A stretch of DNA of 64,000 nt from Druceiella hillmani (taxonomy: Eukaryota; Arthropoda; Insecta; Lepidoptera; Hepialidae), in NCBI GenBank assembly GCA_039881145.1, contig JAYKKI010000087.1, positions 6,272,001 to 6,336,000 of the forward strand, written 5' to 3'. Below are positions 38,412 to 51,702 of this stretch, piece by piece. Made by a program: the position numbers and the translations under genes. The notes beneath the pieces are model-generated. The model saw only the letters and a program-made list of their open reading frames with translations, searched no databases and was not told the origin of the DNA. Position 1 is the first letter of the stretch, and every line of letters starts with the position of its first letter.

Positions 38412-41400
38412 GTTTGCACTGTGCCTTATTTACGCCTCCATGTTATCTCTTTGCACAGGCGCCGGTTGTCACATCAGGGGTTATGAACCCACGGCTGCAT
38501 GATTGTCGCATTGGTAACTATCGTCGTCTGGAACAAATTTTAACTTTCACCTTTTTCAATCTTGAATGCGACCTATAGAAAAATACAACATAAAATCATG
38601 TTATTGACATTATGTACATCTTTTGCATTTGAGTTCTTGGTTATAATAAAGTCAATGACATTAAAAATTAAATCCAATAAAGAATAAAAAATGTTATGTG
38701 TTAAAATTTAAATGGTGTTTTACTTGTAACACACGATATTGGCACATTTAACACCTAACGTTTAATTAATTCAAAGAGATTTACAGTTATCACGTTATCT
38801 GTACTTATTATTTCAATGATATGTTGCCTTATCATTGAATTATATGAACATTTAACTTTACAAGTTTTTCATATTACATTTTGGATATTTATAAATATTA
38901 TATTACGAATTTCACTGTTAGAAGAAAATCATTACTTATCCTAATAGTTATTAAAAATAGTCATGGTTTCTGAAATTTTGCTTCAACGTAATATTAATCG
39001 GAACCGGTAATTTTAGTCTAAATTAAAACGTTCAAACGTGCACCGTACCATCTTATTTGAATATTTTAGGCAAGTATTAAAGAAAGCACCTTCATGAAAG
39101 TACTTTGATTCTATACTTAAAGTACTAGGAAAATAATTTACGTTAACGGCTGCCAAAATATTAAAAAATTAAGTAATTTTCATTATTCCACATAAATTTT
39201 AAAATTTCAAATAATTTCTTTGAAATTACCGTGCGCCCTATAAATTCTCTTGAAATATGAAGCTAAATTTCAAAGATTATCCTAAAGACTCTTAATTCTA
39301 AAATTGAAGGTTAATTTCAGACTTGATTAAAGTATCAGGCTGGACATTTATTTTCTTGTAAAAATTTATCACGAAAACTCAATTATAAACGCGTTTGGAA
39401 CTATAGATATTTAAAGATTGGAACTTTAACAAACTCTTTTTTAGATCTATTCTATTATTTTTACAAGTATGACATTACATTGGTAGTAACTTTTCTTATC
39501 TTACACCAAAAATTATAAAAATAAAAATTACTTTTCTTTCATCACAATATCTTGAAGCGATGCGCAGTGACACATTATGTGTTACCTACGAGCAATATAA
39601 ATAATTACTTGAGGTGCTGTGGGACCTTTTGCGTTGATGAGATGTTAAGATAGTTAAACGAGTTTTTTTTTTAAATTCTTTTAAGAGAAATGGTACTACT
39701 TTTTCAGATGAGTTTGAAGATATACTGGCTATTTTAAATGAATCTCTTTTGTTCTTTTTTCGACCGATTTACCATAAACTGGATTGATTTTTCAATTTAA
39801 AAATTAGTATACCTATATTTTCTTGTAATTTTTGACTTAACACAATAATATTATTATTTTGTTTAGACCTACCAAAAATTATAGTTTAAATATATTTCCG
39901 TCAATTTTTTGCTATTTTTTTTAAAGTTGTAATGTTATTTGTTAAGTAAGAAAACTCGAATAGTGCAAGTGGAATTTGTGCATCGAGGTTTCCACATTCA
40001 GGATATTTTGAATTGCAATGATAAAGTCTCGCACATGTTCAAAATACGCTTAATTGTATGACGGCTCAAAAATAAGGTACACACAGGTGATATAACAACA
40101 GTAGTTTCTGAAAAAAAACAATCGTGATTTAAGAAAAGAAGTTTTGGTTTTACTTTTCGGGTACGAAACTAAAACTAAAACTCACGAGCACTACCAAAAT
40201 TTTGTAATTTTATTTAAAAATCACTTTTCTATAAATAACGCTTAATAATGCTTAATTGTTTATTTGTTATTACAGCATATTTAGGTTAAATAATTGTATA
40301 ATAAATATTCTTTAAAGTGGAGGTAAGGCACGAGCTTAACGCTGTAAAATGACGAAATAGCATATTTATTTTGCACATGACGAATAGACGAAATAGCACA
40401 TTGCTCAAAATTTTAATAAGCAAAAGTTTCTTTTCCCTTAAAAGTGGAGCTGTCTGCTCTTTAATTATACAGAGCATATACCTTTTACTTATTTGTTAAG
40501 GAGACAACAGAAAATTTCATCTAGAATAGGCATCACACGTTCGGTGTACTGATGTTTCCATTTATTACAGTCACGTAGGCAGCATGAAAAAATATTTTTT
40601 TTTAAAAGAGAGATAAATTATTAAGTGCGCGAAACTAGACACGCAAAATATTATTTCTAAAAACGCAGAATGTGCCAATCAAAAAATGTATCGAATGAAA
40701 ATGTTTTTGTTTTACCCTCAAATTTTAAATAATTATATGTCATTTAAAACCGAGTGAAGTTCTAGTTAATGCAATATTACCGGTACTTATTTACATTTAT
40801 GGGGCCATTTCAATTTGACCAAATTAAAATGGCCCCATAAATTTAAATTTTTATCTCCGTTGTCGCTACCCTTTAGGAGTGAAATGTTGTTTAATAAATA
40901 TAGTTTTTCTAAAAAAGCAATGTGGAAAATATGTTGCTATATATTTAAGTTTTCTTTAATGAATCTTCGACCTTAAATTTATTTTCCGGGAAATTTAAGT
41001 AACTTTGATAAAGTAAAACATTCTTTAGATGAGTTAGGTATTAAGTCAAAGTAGTGGCACATTTTAATGATGTTTTCATCAATTGCTTCCTACGTGGAGT
41101 AGAAAATGTTGCTTGGTAGGGCTTCGATCTATATGTTAATGTATTTATATTGTATTTCAGTCGATGGATGCATTTTGATGGTTGCAGTATATTTCTGTAT
41201 CCTGACGTAACCCGTTCGCTTTATTCTTTTAATCTACATTTTTTTATACTTGGATTATTTCGATATTTCTTCGTTGATTCGTATTTTTTTTAATTTAAGG
41301 CATTTTCTCGTTTACTTTTCGAAATAATTTTTTTTCCATTTTCCCCACGTTCAAAATAGTGAAATAATCTCAAAATTCATCATTTTATTTCATGCTATGA

Positions 41401-41448
41401 ACGTTTATTCCGTTGTATTAATTGTTTTCTATATAAAATACACCAAGT
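38412..41448. other. AT-rich noncoding stretch
   Basis: A slightly GC-richer piece at 38440-38530 cannot be assigned. The hairpin at 40795-40842 is listed separately. No gene or transposon protein was recognised. Confidence 0.5.
40795..40842. repeat. 22-bp inverted repeat, 4-nt loop
   Basis: Arms 40795-40816 and 40821-40842 (ATTTATGGGGCCATTT plus six more bases, and the complement) pair with one mismatch around GACC. GGGGCC within an AT-rich region makes this stem notably stable. Confidence 0.9.
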
Positions 41449-41695
41449 CCTTGTATTTCCACATATCCTTGTATTAACGTGATGATCTTGTATTAACTCA
41501 TATCTTTTTATTATCTCATAGTCTTGTACTACCTCATAATCTTGTGGTACCTCATGGCTTTGTATTAACTCATGGCCTTATATTACCTCATGGCCTCGTG
41601 TAACTTCCTGGCCTGGTATTGCCCTGTGACTTTTGCATTACCTCATGGTCCTGCATTGCTTCATGACCTATTTTATATCATGATCTTTTATTACT
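41449..41695. repeat. 18-bp minisatellite, about 13-14 copies
   Basis: Units follow CTTGTATTAACTCATGGC with 17-20-bp length variants. The central copies (41530-41660) are the most regular. Because 18 is a multiple of three, a plus-strand frame stays open from 41572 with a Leu/Met/Ala-rich six-residue period. That frame comes from the repeat and is not supported as a gene. Confidence 0.93.
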
Positions 41696-42226
41696 TACTT
41701 AATCACTTTTCACTTATGCATTATTTTTGGTTGTTAGTTTCTAAAAAAATTACCTTCTACGAATATTAATTTATTATGTATGTTGCCAAACCCTGGAACA
41801 AACATATAAAACGATTCGCATATATGTTGATTCCCTCTAATTATACTTTCGCTTTCTTTCCTCTTCTATTAGGTCCTGTAGCAATATCCCCGCTCATACT
41901 TAAATCATTGTTAATTTAATTACATTATAATAATAAGACACTTTTATATCATTTCACAATTCAAAGCATTCTTTCACGAAACCAAAATTTTTAAAATTGC
42001 AGTGTTCTAATTGACTGGAAGAAATTGCTTATATACACGTAATATATGTATATAGAGGTCGAAGACTAAATAAATAAACGATAAGAAAAATATATACGTA
42101 ATATTTTAATAAAATTTTAAGGATTTGAAGGTAATGCACATAACTGTTAAGTGCGAAAAGCTCGTGCGTTACTTCGACTTTTACATACTTATTTTTAATG
42201 TTCTTTCTGAAAGAGATCTGTACATA

Positions 42227-42275
<49 letters not shown>

Positions 42276-42771
42276 GTATTACTTATTTACAATTTATACT
42301 TAACTGGGTTTGACCCTAAGCTTTCTCAAATATTAAAGTAAGGTTCCATTGTTACAAACGAATATATCCCTTCAAATTTTAGTCAACGTGATACTTGTAA
42401 TGCTAATAGCATTAAGCATGCTTAGTATAATGGCTAAAGCACGTGTAAGGTTTGATTATTGTTGTATGCATAATACGTCTACGATGTACGGACGCACGCA
42501 ACCTTAACAAGCAGCTATAACCGTATTAATAATTTCAATAGCTTAAATCCATCTTATATAATAATCCACAAGTTTGAATAATGTATTGTAGGTAGAAATA
42601 GTATAATTTTAATAATTAACTTATAAAATAATAAGGATCAATATATGAAAATACTCCTTACTCAAATATTTAATTAGAATAGCAAAAAAACTATTGCTTA
42701 ACGTCCAATATAATAAACTATTTCCAAAAATTAACCTCAAATTTATATACGATGACTAATATATTCTATTT
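41696..42771. other. AT-rich stretch with a (TA)n microsatellite at 42223-42275
   Basis: The microsatellite consists of about 25 TA dinucleotides after TGTACATATATATGTG and causes the Tyr/Ile run in the 42125-42313 frame. Nothing else was recognised. Confidence 0.75.
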
Positions 42772-43230
42772 TTAAGGTTCCGTAGCCAAACGAAGAAAAC
42801 TTTTAAGTTCGCAATGTCCATCTGTCTGTCAGTCTGTCTGTCACAGCAATTTTGCTCGCAGGTTATTAGTGCTATAAAGCTAAAATTTAACATGCTTATA
42901 CGTATTTATGACGCCTAATGCGCACTACTACCTACGTAAGTATTGAAATAAAATATTTTAAAACAAGTTTTTAGGGTATATCCCCTACGTGTATAAAGAG
43001 GGCTGAATTTTTACGCGGTGGGAAATAAGCCAAACTTTGAATGAAATTGTAACAGAGCGTAGATATTTTAAAAACGTGGTGATTTAATATAAAGAATTAT
43101 TATACGGATTTTGATGAAATTTCTTATGGTACTCGTTTACACCCAAAAGCAACATGAGGAAAAAACAAAAATTCTAATAAGTTTTTTATACCGAATTTCA
43201 CGCGAGTGAAACCGTGGGGCACTGTTTATT
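42772..43230 (+). repeat. Lepidopteran-type 'ggttccgtagcc' repeat with gtctgtctgtc block
   Basis: It starts AAGGTTCCGTAGCCAAACG, continues CATCTGTCTGTCAGTCTGTC and GTCACAGCAATTTTGCTCGC. After a short gap it has GGGTATATCCCCTACGTGTA and TATAAAGAGGGCTGAATTTT, and it ends CACGCGAGTGAAACCGTGGG then GCAC. The phrases match, from memory, dispersed repeats of Lepidoptera. This is the most complete copy in the window. No coding frame remains. Confidence 0.7.
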
Positions 43231-43560
43231 TAAATTTGTTAAAATCATATTGTTATGCCTGCAAAAATATAGTAGGCAAAATATCTAAAATTAATAGTTT
43301 GTAAAAATTAATATCTGTAAATAGTTTAATAGAAACACTTAACAGTTTATAGGTAAATATTTGCGAAACCCTTGTGTTGCGAGGCACTACAATTATACAT
43401 TTGCATGATGAGATATAATATTATTTAAACAGCCTATATATGAAAAATTTATATTTTTAAATAATATAATAGAAACATTATGTATCATTAAAAGTTTATA
43501 CGTGTCTAAATGTTTGCGGAACCTTTGTAAAGCGAATTCTACTCGTACTTGACTTGTTTT
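43231..43560 (+). repeat. Two repeat ends of the 'gcggaacc' type in tandem
   Basis: Block 1 (about 43260-43400) has GTTTGTAAAAATTAATATCT, AGTTTAATAGAAACACTTA, AAATATTTGCGAAACCC. Block 2 (about 43430-43560) has AATAATATAATAGAAACATT, GTCTAAATGTTTGCGGAACC and TACTCGTACTTGACTTGTTT, then TTT. The order matches 12.6-12.9 kb and the reversed copy at 14.6 kb. Confidence 0.6.
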
Positions 43561-44449
43561 TTCTGTATGTATTTTAATTTGAATTTTGTAAGTACTTAGG
43601 ATAGCTTAAAATTATTGTGCAGATGCATTAAAACATGAGCTAGCATGAAACTATGCTATAACAATAGCGTTAGAAATGAAAAATACTTTAGTCTTTCTCT
43701 TAAGAAATGTGTAACAACTTATTTATCAGCTCTGAATATTTTCCTTTCTCTTCGCAAAATATCCGTATATCATCTCTGGGTAATTTTTATAATAACGAAC
43801 TTAATTCCTGAGGTTAATTTCTAACATTTACATTCATATCTTTTAATTTTAAGTCTTGTGTTTAAGTATTTTATTATATTGTGACGTTAATGCTGTTAAT
43901 TAAACGCACGAAATAATAGCATAAATATTCATAACGCTCCGGTCGCTCTGCTCATTGCTTCAGACGAAAAGCGTCGCCAACGATTCATTTACACTAAGGA
44001 TTGGTATTCGCCGAGTGTACGATGACACTGTCACTTAGCAATCATTGCTATGCCTGCTCTTTTAGTGTTATGTAGTACGAAATATTTAAAAAAATTATAA
44101 AAAAATTTTCTCTTCTTTTACCGTAATTAAATTGTCCATTATTCTATATGCCTAGGATAATAATGAGCATTTTTTTTAAGCATTAACCAAAAATGAATGC
44201 TTTTCAAATAAAATTTAATTTGTCTTTGATATAATTAAGTTAGGTTGTTCGAAAATAAATTCCCTTTACAGATAATGAAAATTTAATTTTTTTTCTTCAA
44301 GTGAAAGAATATAAATGGAAAAAAATTCCAAAATTTCCGTATCTGTGAATTGGATTTAACCTTAATTTGATTTCTAAATTAAATTATCTTTTTAAATTTG
44401 GCAAAATATTTGAATGGTATGTTATTAAATTTCTGGATTTATGCCTATA

Positions 44450-44930
44450 TAAGGAGGGTCCTAAACATTAGCAAGGCTAATAAGACCTGGTTCTTTTGTA
44501 CTCTGGTCTTGCCCAAATTTCTCTACGCTGCTGAGACGTGGACGCTACGAATACACGAGAAGAACAAAATAGATGCTCTGGAAATGTGGTGCCGGAGAAA
44601 AATGGTTGGGGTGTCGTGGTATGAATGTCTCTATATTTCAACTTGGCATCGAACAACGTCTCTCAACCCTTGTATAGACTCGGATTCTATAACTTTTTGG
44701 TCACGTCGTGCGTGGAGATAGTAGCTCCATAAAGTGCATTGTTATGCAAGAAAGGGTTGAAGGCACTAGACCACGTGGGAGGACGTCGATGCGGTGGACA
44801 GATCAGATCAAGTCTGCTGAAGGCTGTCTCCTGTATTAGTGCAACAGGGCGAAGACAAATAGGGAGAGATGGAGAGGCATCATGAGGCGAGTAACAATGG
44901 CCACCCGTAACAATACTACATGCTGACCAC
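44450..44930 (+). pseudogene. Endonuclease/reverse-transcriptase LINE, C-terminal fragment
   Basis: Translated pieces follow the C-terminal order of the insect endonuclease-reverse transcriptase LINE group: LVLPKFLYAAETWTLR (about 44500-44550), KIDALEMWCRRKMVGVSW, then in another frame LGIEQRLSTLV-stop-TRIL and FGHVVRGDSSS. Next come VMQERVEGTRPRGRTSMRW, TDQIKSA, and NRAKTNRERWRGIMRRVTMA, ending near 44930 at a TGA. Frameshifts and stops break it. All RT catalytic blocks are missing, so it is 5'-truncated. The minus-strand element at 54.3-56.4 kb has the same blocks (YGAETWTLR, FGHVTR, RGRSPIRWTD), so the two belong to related families. Confidence 0.85.
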
Positions 44931-47469
44931 GACCGTTGTGTCAACAGCGAAACGACGGAGAATCTTTTTTTCTAAATGTAAGTATTTATTTCTTGATATT
45001 GTATATTGTAACGATTAATAAGGGTGAGGAAAAGTTTAAAGTGAGAAGTACTTTAAAAATTTTTTTTCAATACTACGCTATTGAAAATTGGTTTATTTTA
45101 ATCAAATATTTTCTTCTGTCTTTTATTTTTAAATTACGTATTAATCTACTACATATATTTTAAATGCCTATAATACTAAACGTACTGAGATTCAAACAAA
45201 CGTTTTCATATTAATTAAGTTATATTCATAACTAATTAATTAAGCGACACCTAGACGAGAACATAAACCTGATGAACATCTATTAATTTGCCATAATGAA
45301 TGTCTTTTTGTCTAAACGGTTTTATTTATCATCGTTTTAAATTTCAATGCTAATTCGCTGGATTCGTACAAATTGGCAATCAATATTTATATGTCAATCT
45401 TAACATTTGCGTATTATAACAACTTTTAATCTCTTCGCTAACAAAATTTACGCATCGTTAGAGTTTGTATTGTATTATTTATTTCAAACGTTGGGTTAAT
45501 CTTCTAAAATTAATTGTAAAGAAAGTTTTGGTATTTTTCTTAGAAGACGCTGGTCATTCGAATATGATATTTTTATCAAAAATTTAATGATCAAAATTGT
45601 ATGCACGAGTATTTTGTAAAGCTGAAGGCCATTCAAGATGGGATACTTTTCTGAAGAAAAAGTGCTATTCAACATTAATATTTGCTTTAAAAGAATGAAA
45701 AGACCTTTAATAAATTTTACAATATGGAAATTAATCAGACCAACGAGACAAATTAACACTATCAAACGAGATCGATGTAAATTACTGTCAAAATCATATT
45801 CAAACAACTTATTAAATAGTATGATGTAACTTAAATGTATAATATTGGGACAAGAAAACGTAGAACCAAAAGACTCTCGACTAGGTATTCTGAAAAAAAT
45901 CTAAAAGAACTGACGGTAAATATCCAAAAGTTCGTTTATTGGTAATGTCCCCTACTAGTGAAGGAAGCAAGTGAAAATGCGATTTGTATAATCATTTGTA
46001 TACAAAAAGTACTGTCTAGTATCAGAGGAACCTATGTAGTATAGTGAACCCAAACAGGTAGTAAAGAACCTATGTCTTACAGTAAACCTAATATAACAAA
46101 CAGACGAGATTGTCTAATTTTATGAAAGTATTGAAAGCAGCTGAAAATGAAATATCAAAAAATATTACGCTAATAAAATAAAATATTTTTAAGAAATTTA
46201 CAATCTTTTACAACTGCGAAAGACTTCTTCGGAACTGTAATTTCACCATTAAAATTAACATATTTGAAAATGATTATTTTCAAATAATTTAATAGAGACA
46301 TTTTGTGTCCTTGAATATTTACATTTTTGTACGTACATTAATGTGAGAAACACTCTATTTTCTTCATTTATGATTTTTTTGTAATACTTGGTAAATTTTA
46401 ATTAAAGGCATTTAAAATAAAACAGCATATTTATATAAATAATGTCTCCATCAGATGTTTTCTTAATCTATAATGTAGAAATCATTGAATTTCGAAGCTA
46501 ATACATTTTTATTTACATATCTGCACAGCACCTTATTTTTCGTGTAAGTATATTTAGGGATATATCACTGTCTGGAAAAATAATAATTAGGTATCATTCA
46601 GAATAAGGATTTTTTTTGTTTTAATAAAGATATCCGTAGACAATCTGAAATCTTTTAAGGTCATTAATGTTTTTACCTCCGAATTCTGTTAGAATAACAA
46701 AAAGTTCGCACAAGTTCAGGTTGGCAGTCAGGTTCGCATATGTAGTCTTGTCCTTGGCAAGATAGTTTCGACAGCACTTGTTAATGACTTTTTATTTTTG
46801 TAAGTTACGCAATAATGATTTTCTTCTACGACCAGTTTTTCTTCTCCCAGAACATTTTTCTATAATTATAATTTGCAAGAGCTTGTATCTGAAATGGCCG
46901 ATCACATGATAATAAAACTATAATCATAAAATAATGAAATTATATTTTTTCAAACGTCGAATTTCCTATTTTCCCTTTTCACGGAATCACTTTCTTACAG
47001 CTTATTACTTACATGTTAAGTGTCCTAAAATTCATTAAAACTAGGTTTTTTATTTATTTACCAAACTGCCATTCTTATGTTTAAATGTCAAACGGTAATT
47101 TTAAAAAGATTTAAAATTTCCATTTTCGTTAAAATTTCATTTCATAAAATAATTCATTTATGAGAATAATTTACGTCAAAAAGTATGAAAAATAGCCATA
47201 TATAGCATTATGTATATTTATCGGACAAAATAACGGTTTTTGGTCATAGCCCATCAAAGTTTGTGATATAGCTAGTTAAAGTTCATAAAAATAGTGTTTT
47301 ATTCAAAACATCTTACTAAAAAGTAATTGTTTATTGAATACGATATCTTGTAAAATAACCAACTCTTTACAATTTTCATTTTAAGCTTTTCTAAATTAAA
47401 TCAATACTTAATGGGATGCAGCTATTGATCTAAATATATAATAAATTATAATAAATAATAAACTAATAA

Positions 47470-47476
<7 letters not shown>
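44931..47476. other. AT-rich noncoding stretch
   Basis: Overlapping opposite-strand frames at 45496-45807 (-) and 45638-45829 (+) are both unrecognised. A weak trace of the dispersed repeat (AATAATTTAATAGAGACATT) lies near 46285. Nothing else was seen. Confidence 0.5.
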
Positions 47477-47507
<31 letters not shown>

Positions 47508-47511
47508 TATA
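47477..47511. repeat. (TA)n microsatellite
   Basis: A short pure TA tract of about 34 bp. Confidence 0.92.
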
Positions 47512-48391
47512 TAAATGCTAATTTAGGGAATAAATATTTTGTTTTGATATAAAGTTAACAACATATTAATAATGATACAAATAATTTTGAAACACCTGAT
47601 ACTTTACTTTGAAACACTTGATATTGTAAGTGAAAATATAATGTTTTAGAATGAGACATTAACACATAATATTTTTTTTATTGCTAAGTGGGTTTTTCAT
47701 ATATTTACCAGTAATGAATTAATTTTGTAAGCCTATTTAAGTTGTCAGGAATATTTATTTGAAAACATTCCTAAATCACTTCACTCCACTTAAAAATTTC
47801 GAAATCACTTAATTCCATTATATTTAATACTTATCAAGATCTAGTAGAATAAATACATTGAGACGCTTTTCTAAAGTAGGGATCAATAGGTAAGAAAACA
47901 CCAACAAAAGTATTATCTTAAATTTAACTACCTTTTTTACTCTACGGTAAAGTATGATATGCTCCTATATAATCTTTTTTAATTTTTGTTCTACCGATGA
48001 GTTACGTCTACAAGAAAATACTTTTAAGTACGGTCTGCATTTTACGGTCGAGAGAGAAAAAAATGTTTTTAGGCTGTGAATCGATATTTTTTTTGACTGC
48101 TAATGTTCATTTAATCAGAAAGAAATATAACTCTTTTTTTCAAATCACTTTTAAGGTTAGAGATGTTAAAATATATTTTATTGTTTTAGAATGCCAGTCA
48201 AACTTCTATTATAAAGTGAATATCACGTACGATACACTGTACAGTATCTGTTAATATACGAATTAGCAATTAATTTTTTTTAAACTCCATTTCCTGCCAA
48301 TAACATCTGGAGAAATTATCTAATATTTTCTCGAGATAAATACCCTAAATATTTTAACATGTATATGTATACGCCCGCGCGTATGTGTGTG

Positions 48392-48435
<44 letters not shown>

Positions 48436-49775
48436 TGTGCGTGTATCTGTGTGTGTGTGTGTGTGTATACACACACACAAACATATATATGTTAAAATAT
48501 TTAGTGTGTATAGTTATTATGTTAAAATATTTACTCTGTAATATTGTCATCAGCTATTGTCTAGTTTATCTTTCACTCATCAATGAGGTTAATTAACAAA
48601 TGCATCAGACAGAAATTGATGGGTGACCAACCACGAGAATTGCATAAGATGAAAAATAACTAATTCGTACCCACAAAGTAATTTGAAGTCTACTTTTAGG
48701 TCTTTTCTTTTAAAGAGAAAATTTGAAACAACATTTTCACACGAATAAGTGAAAACTAAACCATAAAAGCTCATTTTTTTTGTTGTCATTCAAAAAATCG
48801 AAGTTAAATTGTTGAAGGGTTTGTGGAATCATAATAGTTTTTTCCAAAATCTCATTGTGTTTAGTTTGAAAATATCGAAGACATAGTCCTAATCAAATGA
48901 AAAAAAGCAAAACGATACTATGCTTTCAAATAAAAAAAAACAATTTCAACTATAATCATATTTAAATACAACCCAAAAATAATTCAAACAGTTTTTTCAC
49001 TTTCATTACAATCGTATGTTCGTACAGTGTACTATCTGGGTAATGTTTATTGATAAGAAAGGACATAATATTAATTATATAAAATGCTGCACAAAAAATA
49101 TGAAATAAAATTTTGGTAAATTGTAAACCATTGAAGGAAGTTATGGAAAAATGTACAATAAACCGTGGAGATTCATCAACTTCTTAAGAATGTCTATATA
49201 GCAATGTCAGTAGGTATAATTAACTATCATTAACGGAGAAATCGCCACGAGGTTCCACAGGGCATAGACCAAATTGGGCTAATTCTACTGGTTAACAGCG
49301 GTTGAAGTCCTAAGGTGAGGAAAAGTAGAGTTTGTTAGTTTAGATCTAAATGGACTAAGTAACATATACGAGTATTATGTCAAAGATTGTGAAAATTCAG
49401 TTACGTACAAATATTACAAATAAATGCTTATTTATTTTAAAACATTTTTATATCTTTTAGTAAACTATCACGAACTAGCCATTACGTACTACTATGAACT
49501 AGCTTTTGTCTGCAACTTCGCACCTGTCTGTTTTTTTATTTTTGTAGGAGGAATACTGTTGTTTTTCCGAGCAAAGATATTTATATCAAAACTACTCTCT
49601 ATTGCAATAAAAATAATTTATATCTTAGATTGAATATGGCTTGAATTTCAATATTTCAATATTACCCTGGACCAAGATAATACTATATTTTTGTTTGAAG
49701 TTTAAGCAGAATCGCTATAACTATAATCAGTTTTAAGCCCGCGCACTCAGTCTTACTGCACGTGTGTGAATAATT

Positions 49776-49778
<3 letters not shown>
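47512..49778. other. AT-rich stretch with a (TG)n microsatellite and a possible RT trace
   Basis: At 48362-48490, GT runs pass through TGTGCGTG variants into CACACACA and ATATAT. Near 49240-49310 the plus strand reads HEVPQG followed by GLILLV, which may be a remnant of a LINE GVPQGS...LL block, but the support is only six residues. Confidence 0.5.

Positions 49779-49866
<88 letters not shown>
49779..49866. repeat. (TA)n microsatellite
   Basis: About 88 bp of TA with one C interruption. It accounts for the Tyr/Ile-rich minus-strand frame. Confidence 0.95.
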
Positions 49867-49870
<4 letters not shown>

Positions 49871-51134
49871 CAGTAAACAAATGCCGTTAGCGCACTCAGT
49901 TTAGCAACTCGAAACTTGGCGCGATACAAATTTTCAATAAGCGCAAAATTCCGTCACTAACGATGCCTCTCGTTATGTATGGAGTACATCTTTGAAAGGG
50001 TTATCTGAAAATCAATCGAAAATACCTGATAACATTTTTATTATGTGTGTACTAATCTTGTGAATATTTTTTTTATGAATTTTAGTTTTGATTCTTTTAA
50101 AGTCTTAAACCTGTCTGATTTGATGACAAAAATAAGTTTAAAAATGAATGTGAGAATTAGTATAAACTACATAAATTTAAAAAATCCAACCAAGAAATCA
50201 AAATATTTCATCATTTAGATATTACATAAATATAACTATTACAATTTAAAGACATCCTTAATAAAATTAAATGTCAAAAAATTGGTATCAACCGCAGAAA
50301 TATTCTCTTCTTTTTCTTGTATTAAGTTTAGAAAAAAAAACATTGATTTAAATAAAAACGCTAGAATGGAGAAAAACAATACGATCTTAAAATGCTAAAA
50401 GTAAATAAACATTTTCGAAAATACTAAAAAAACGGGAAAGTCAGCATTAATGTAATATAATTCTCATTATTGTTAAAAGGACCAGTCGTTTGCCACGTGA
50501 AACGCTCTTTTGCCTTGTAATATTCTTACTGTGCCGACCGCTCATCTGCTAATTTTAAATTTGTTTTTACTTTACAGTCATAAAAATACCATCAGGTATG
50601 TACTTAACTATGTTTTCCTGACCCAGATCCTATTGTCCACACCTAGTTTATATTAAGGATGATTACGGTTAGATAATTAAAGGACACCGCAACAGCTTTA
50701 GGCGGGCGGTAAAAACGAATGTAAAACGTTTGAACTTTCACGGTCAGTGACCAAATTACTGCCATTCTCTTCCTACTTTTATAACTGTTAGTCAGATAAA
50801 ACGGTGCTTACAGGCTGCAGTTTGCTAATGAAATGCTAGAGAGGTTCGCTAGCTTTAACGTTTTTTATTCAGACTAAGCCCACTTTCATCTAAATGGGCA
50901 TGTAACCAGACTAAACTACAGATAGTGGAGTGACACTTATCCGAAATTGAAGCATCAAAAACCCCTGCATTCATCTAAGGTTACTTTATCAGCAATTATT
51001 TATTATTGGTTTATATTTTTATGAAGATCAAAGAGGAAACGCTGTTACAGTGAACACAGGGTGGGATATTGCCATGCCACAGATTTTTTTTTGCTCCAGC
51101 GCTTCAGGATTTTGTTGGTTTCAATCAACGATCG

Positions 51135-51182
<48 letters not shown>

Positions 51183-51702
51183 TTATTACACGGGTGCCAT
51201 AGTAAAAGTTAGCTTCATTTCTGTAGTTTCTTACTGCTGGAGATTGAATTTTCCAGTGAATCTTGAAGAGAATTTTTTTGGGACATTTCTCTGTATGATT
51301 CCTTTTTATTCCTGAATTAGGTATTTAATAAATTAATTTTAATGATTTATAAGTGTAATCGCTATTGAGTATATAGGTTACCTCAACATTGTACGAGATA
51401 TTAATTATTTATGGAGCCTTGGTTGCCAGGAATATATTCCTTTTTCATTAATAAGGATAATAAAATGTACGAAGGCTTTATTGCATTACTACATGCTTAT
51501 AAACACATATTAGATGGAATTATAAATACATACACAACTGTGGGATCTTTAACCCTAAACATAATAAATTTAAAAATTATGGTCATAAAGTAAAATAGCA
51601 GGTAATAGTAATTATATGAACATAATATATTCAGGAAAGAAAAACGTTTTTGCTTTATATAATTTGTGTATTTATCAAAAAAAAATTTAAAATAAATAAT
51701 AA
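49867..51702. other. AT-rich stretch with a (TA)n tract at 51136-51180
   Basis: No recognisable gene. The 84-codon frame at 51061-51315 runs through the TA tract, and its flanks show no family motif. Confidence 0.55.

Noticed and set aside
45496..45829. 103- and 63-codon frames on opposite strands
   Set aside because: The composition is that of AT-rich DNA, they overlap each other, and no motif is recognised.
48320..48596. Val/Cys- and His/Thr-rich frames on both strands
   Set aside because: They are translations of a (TG)n/(CA)n microsatellite, with no unique sequence supporting a gene.
49240..49310. Possible LINE block HEVPQG...GLILLV
   Set aside because: Support is limited to a few residues, and nothing before or after fits the reverse transcriptase order.
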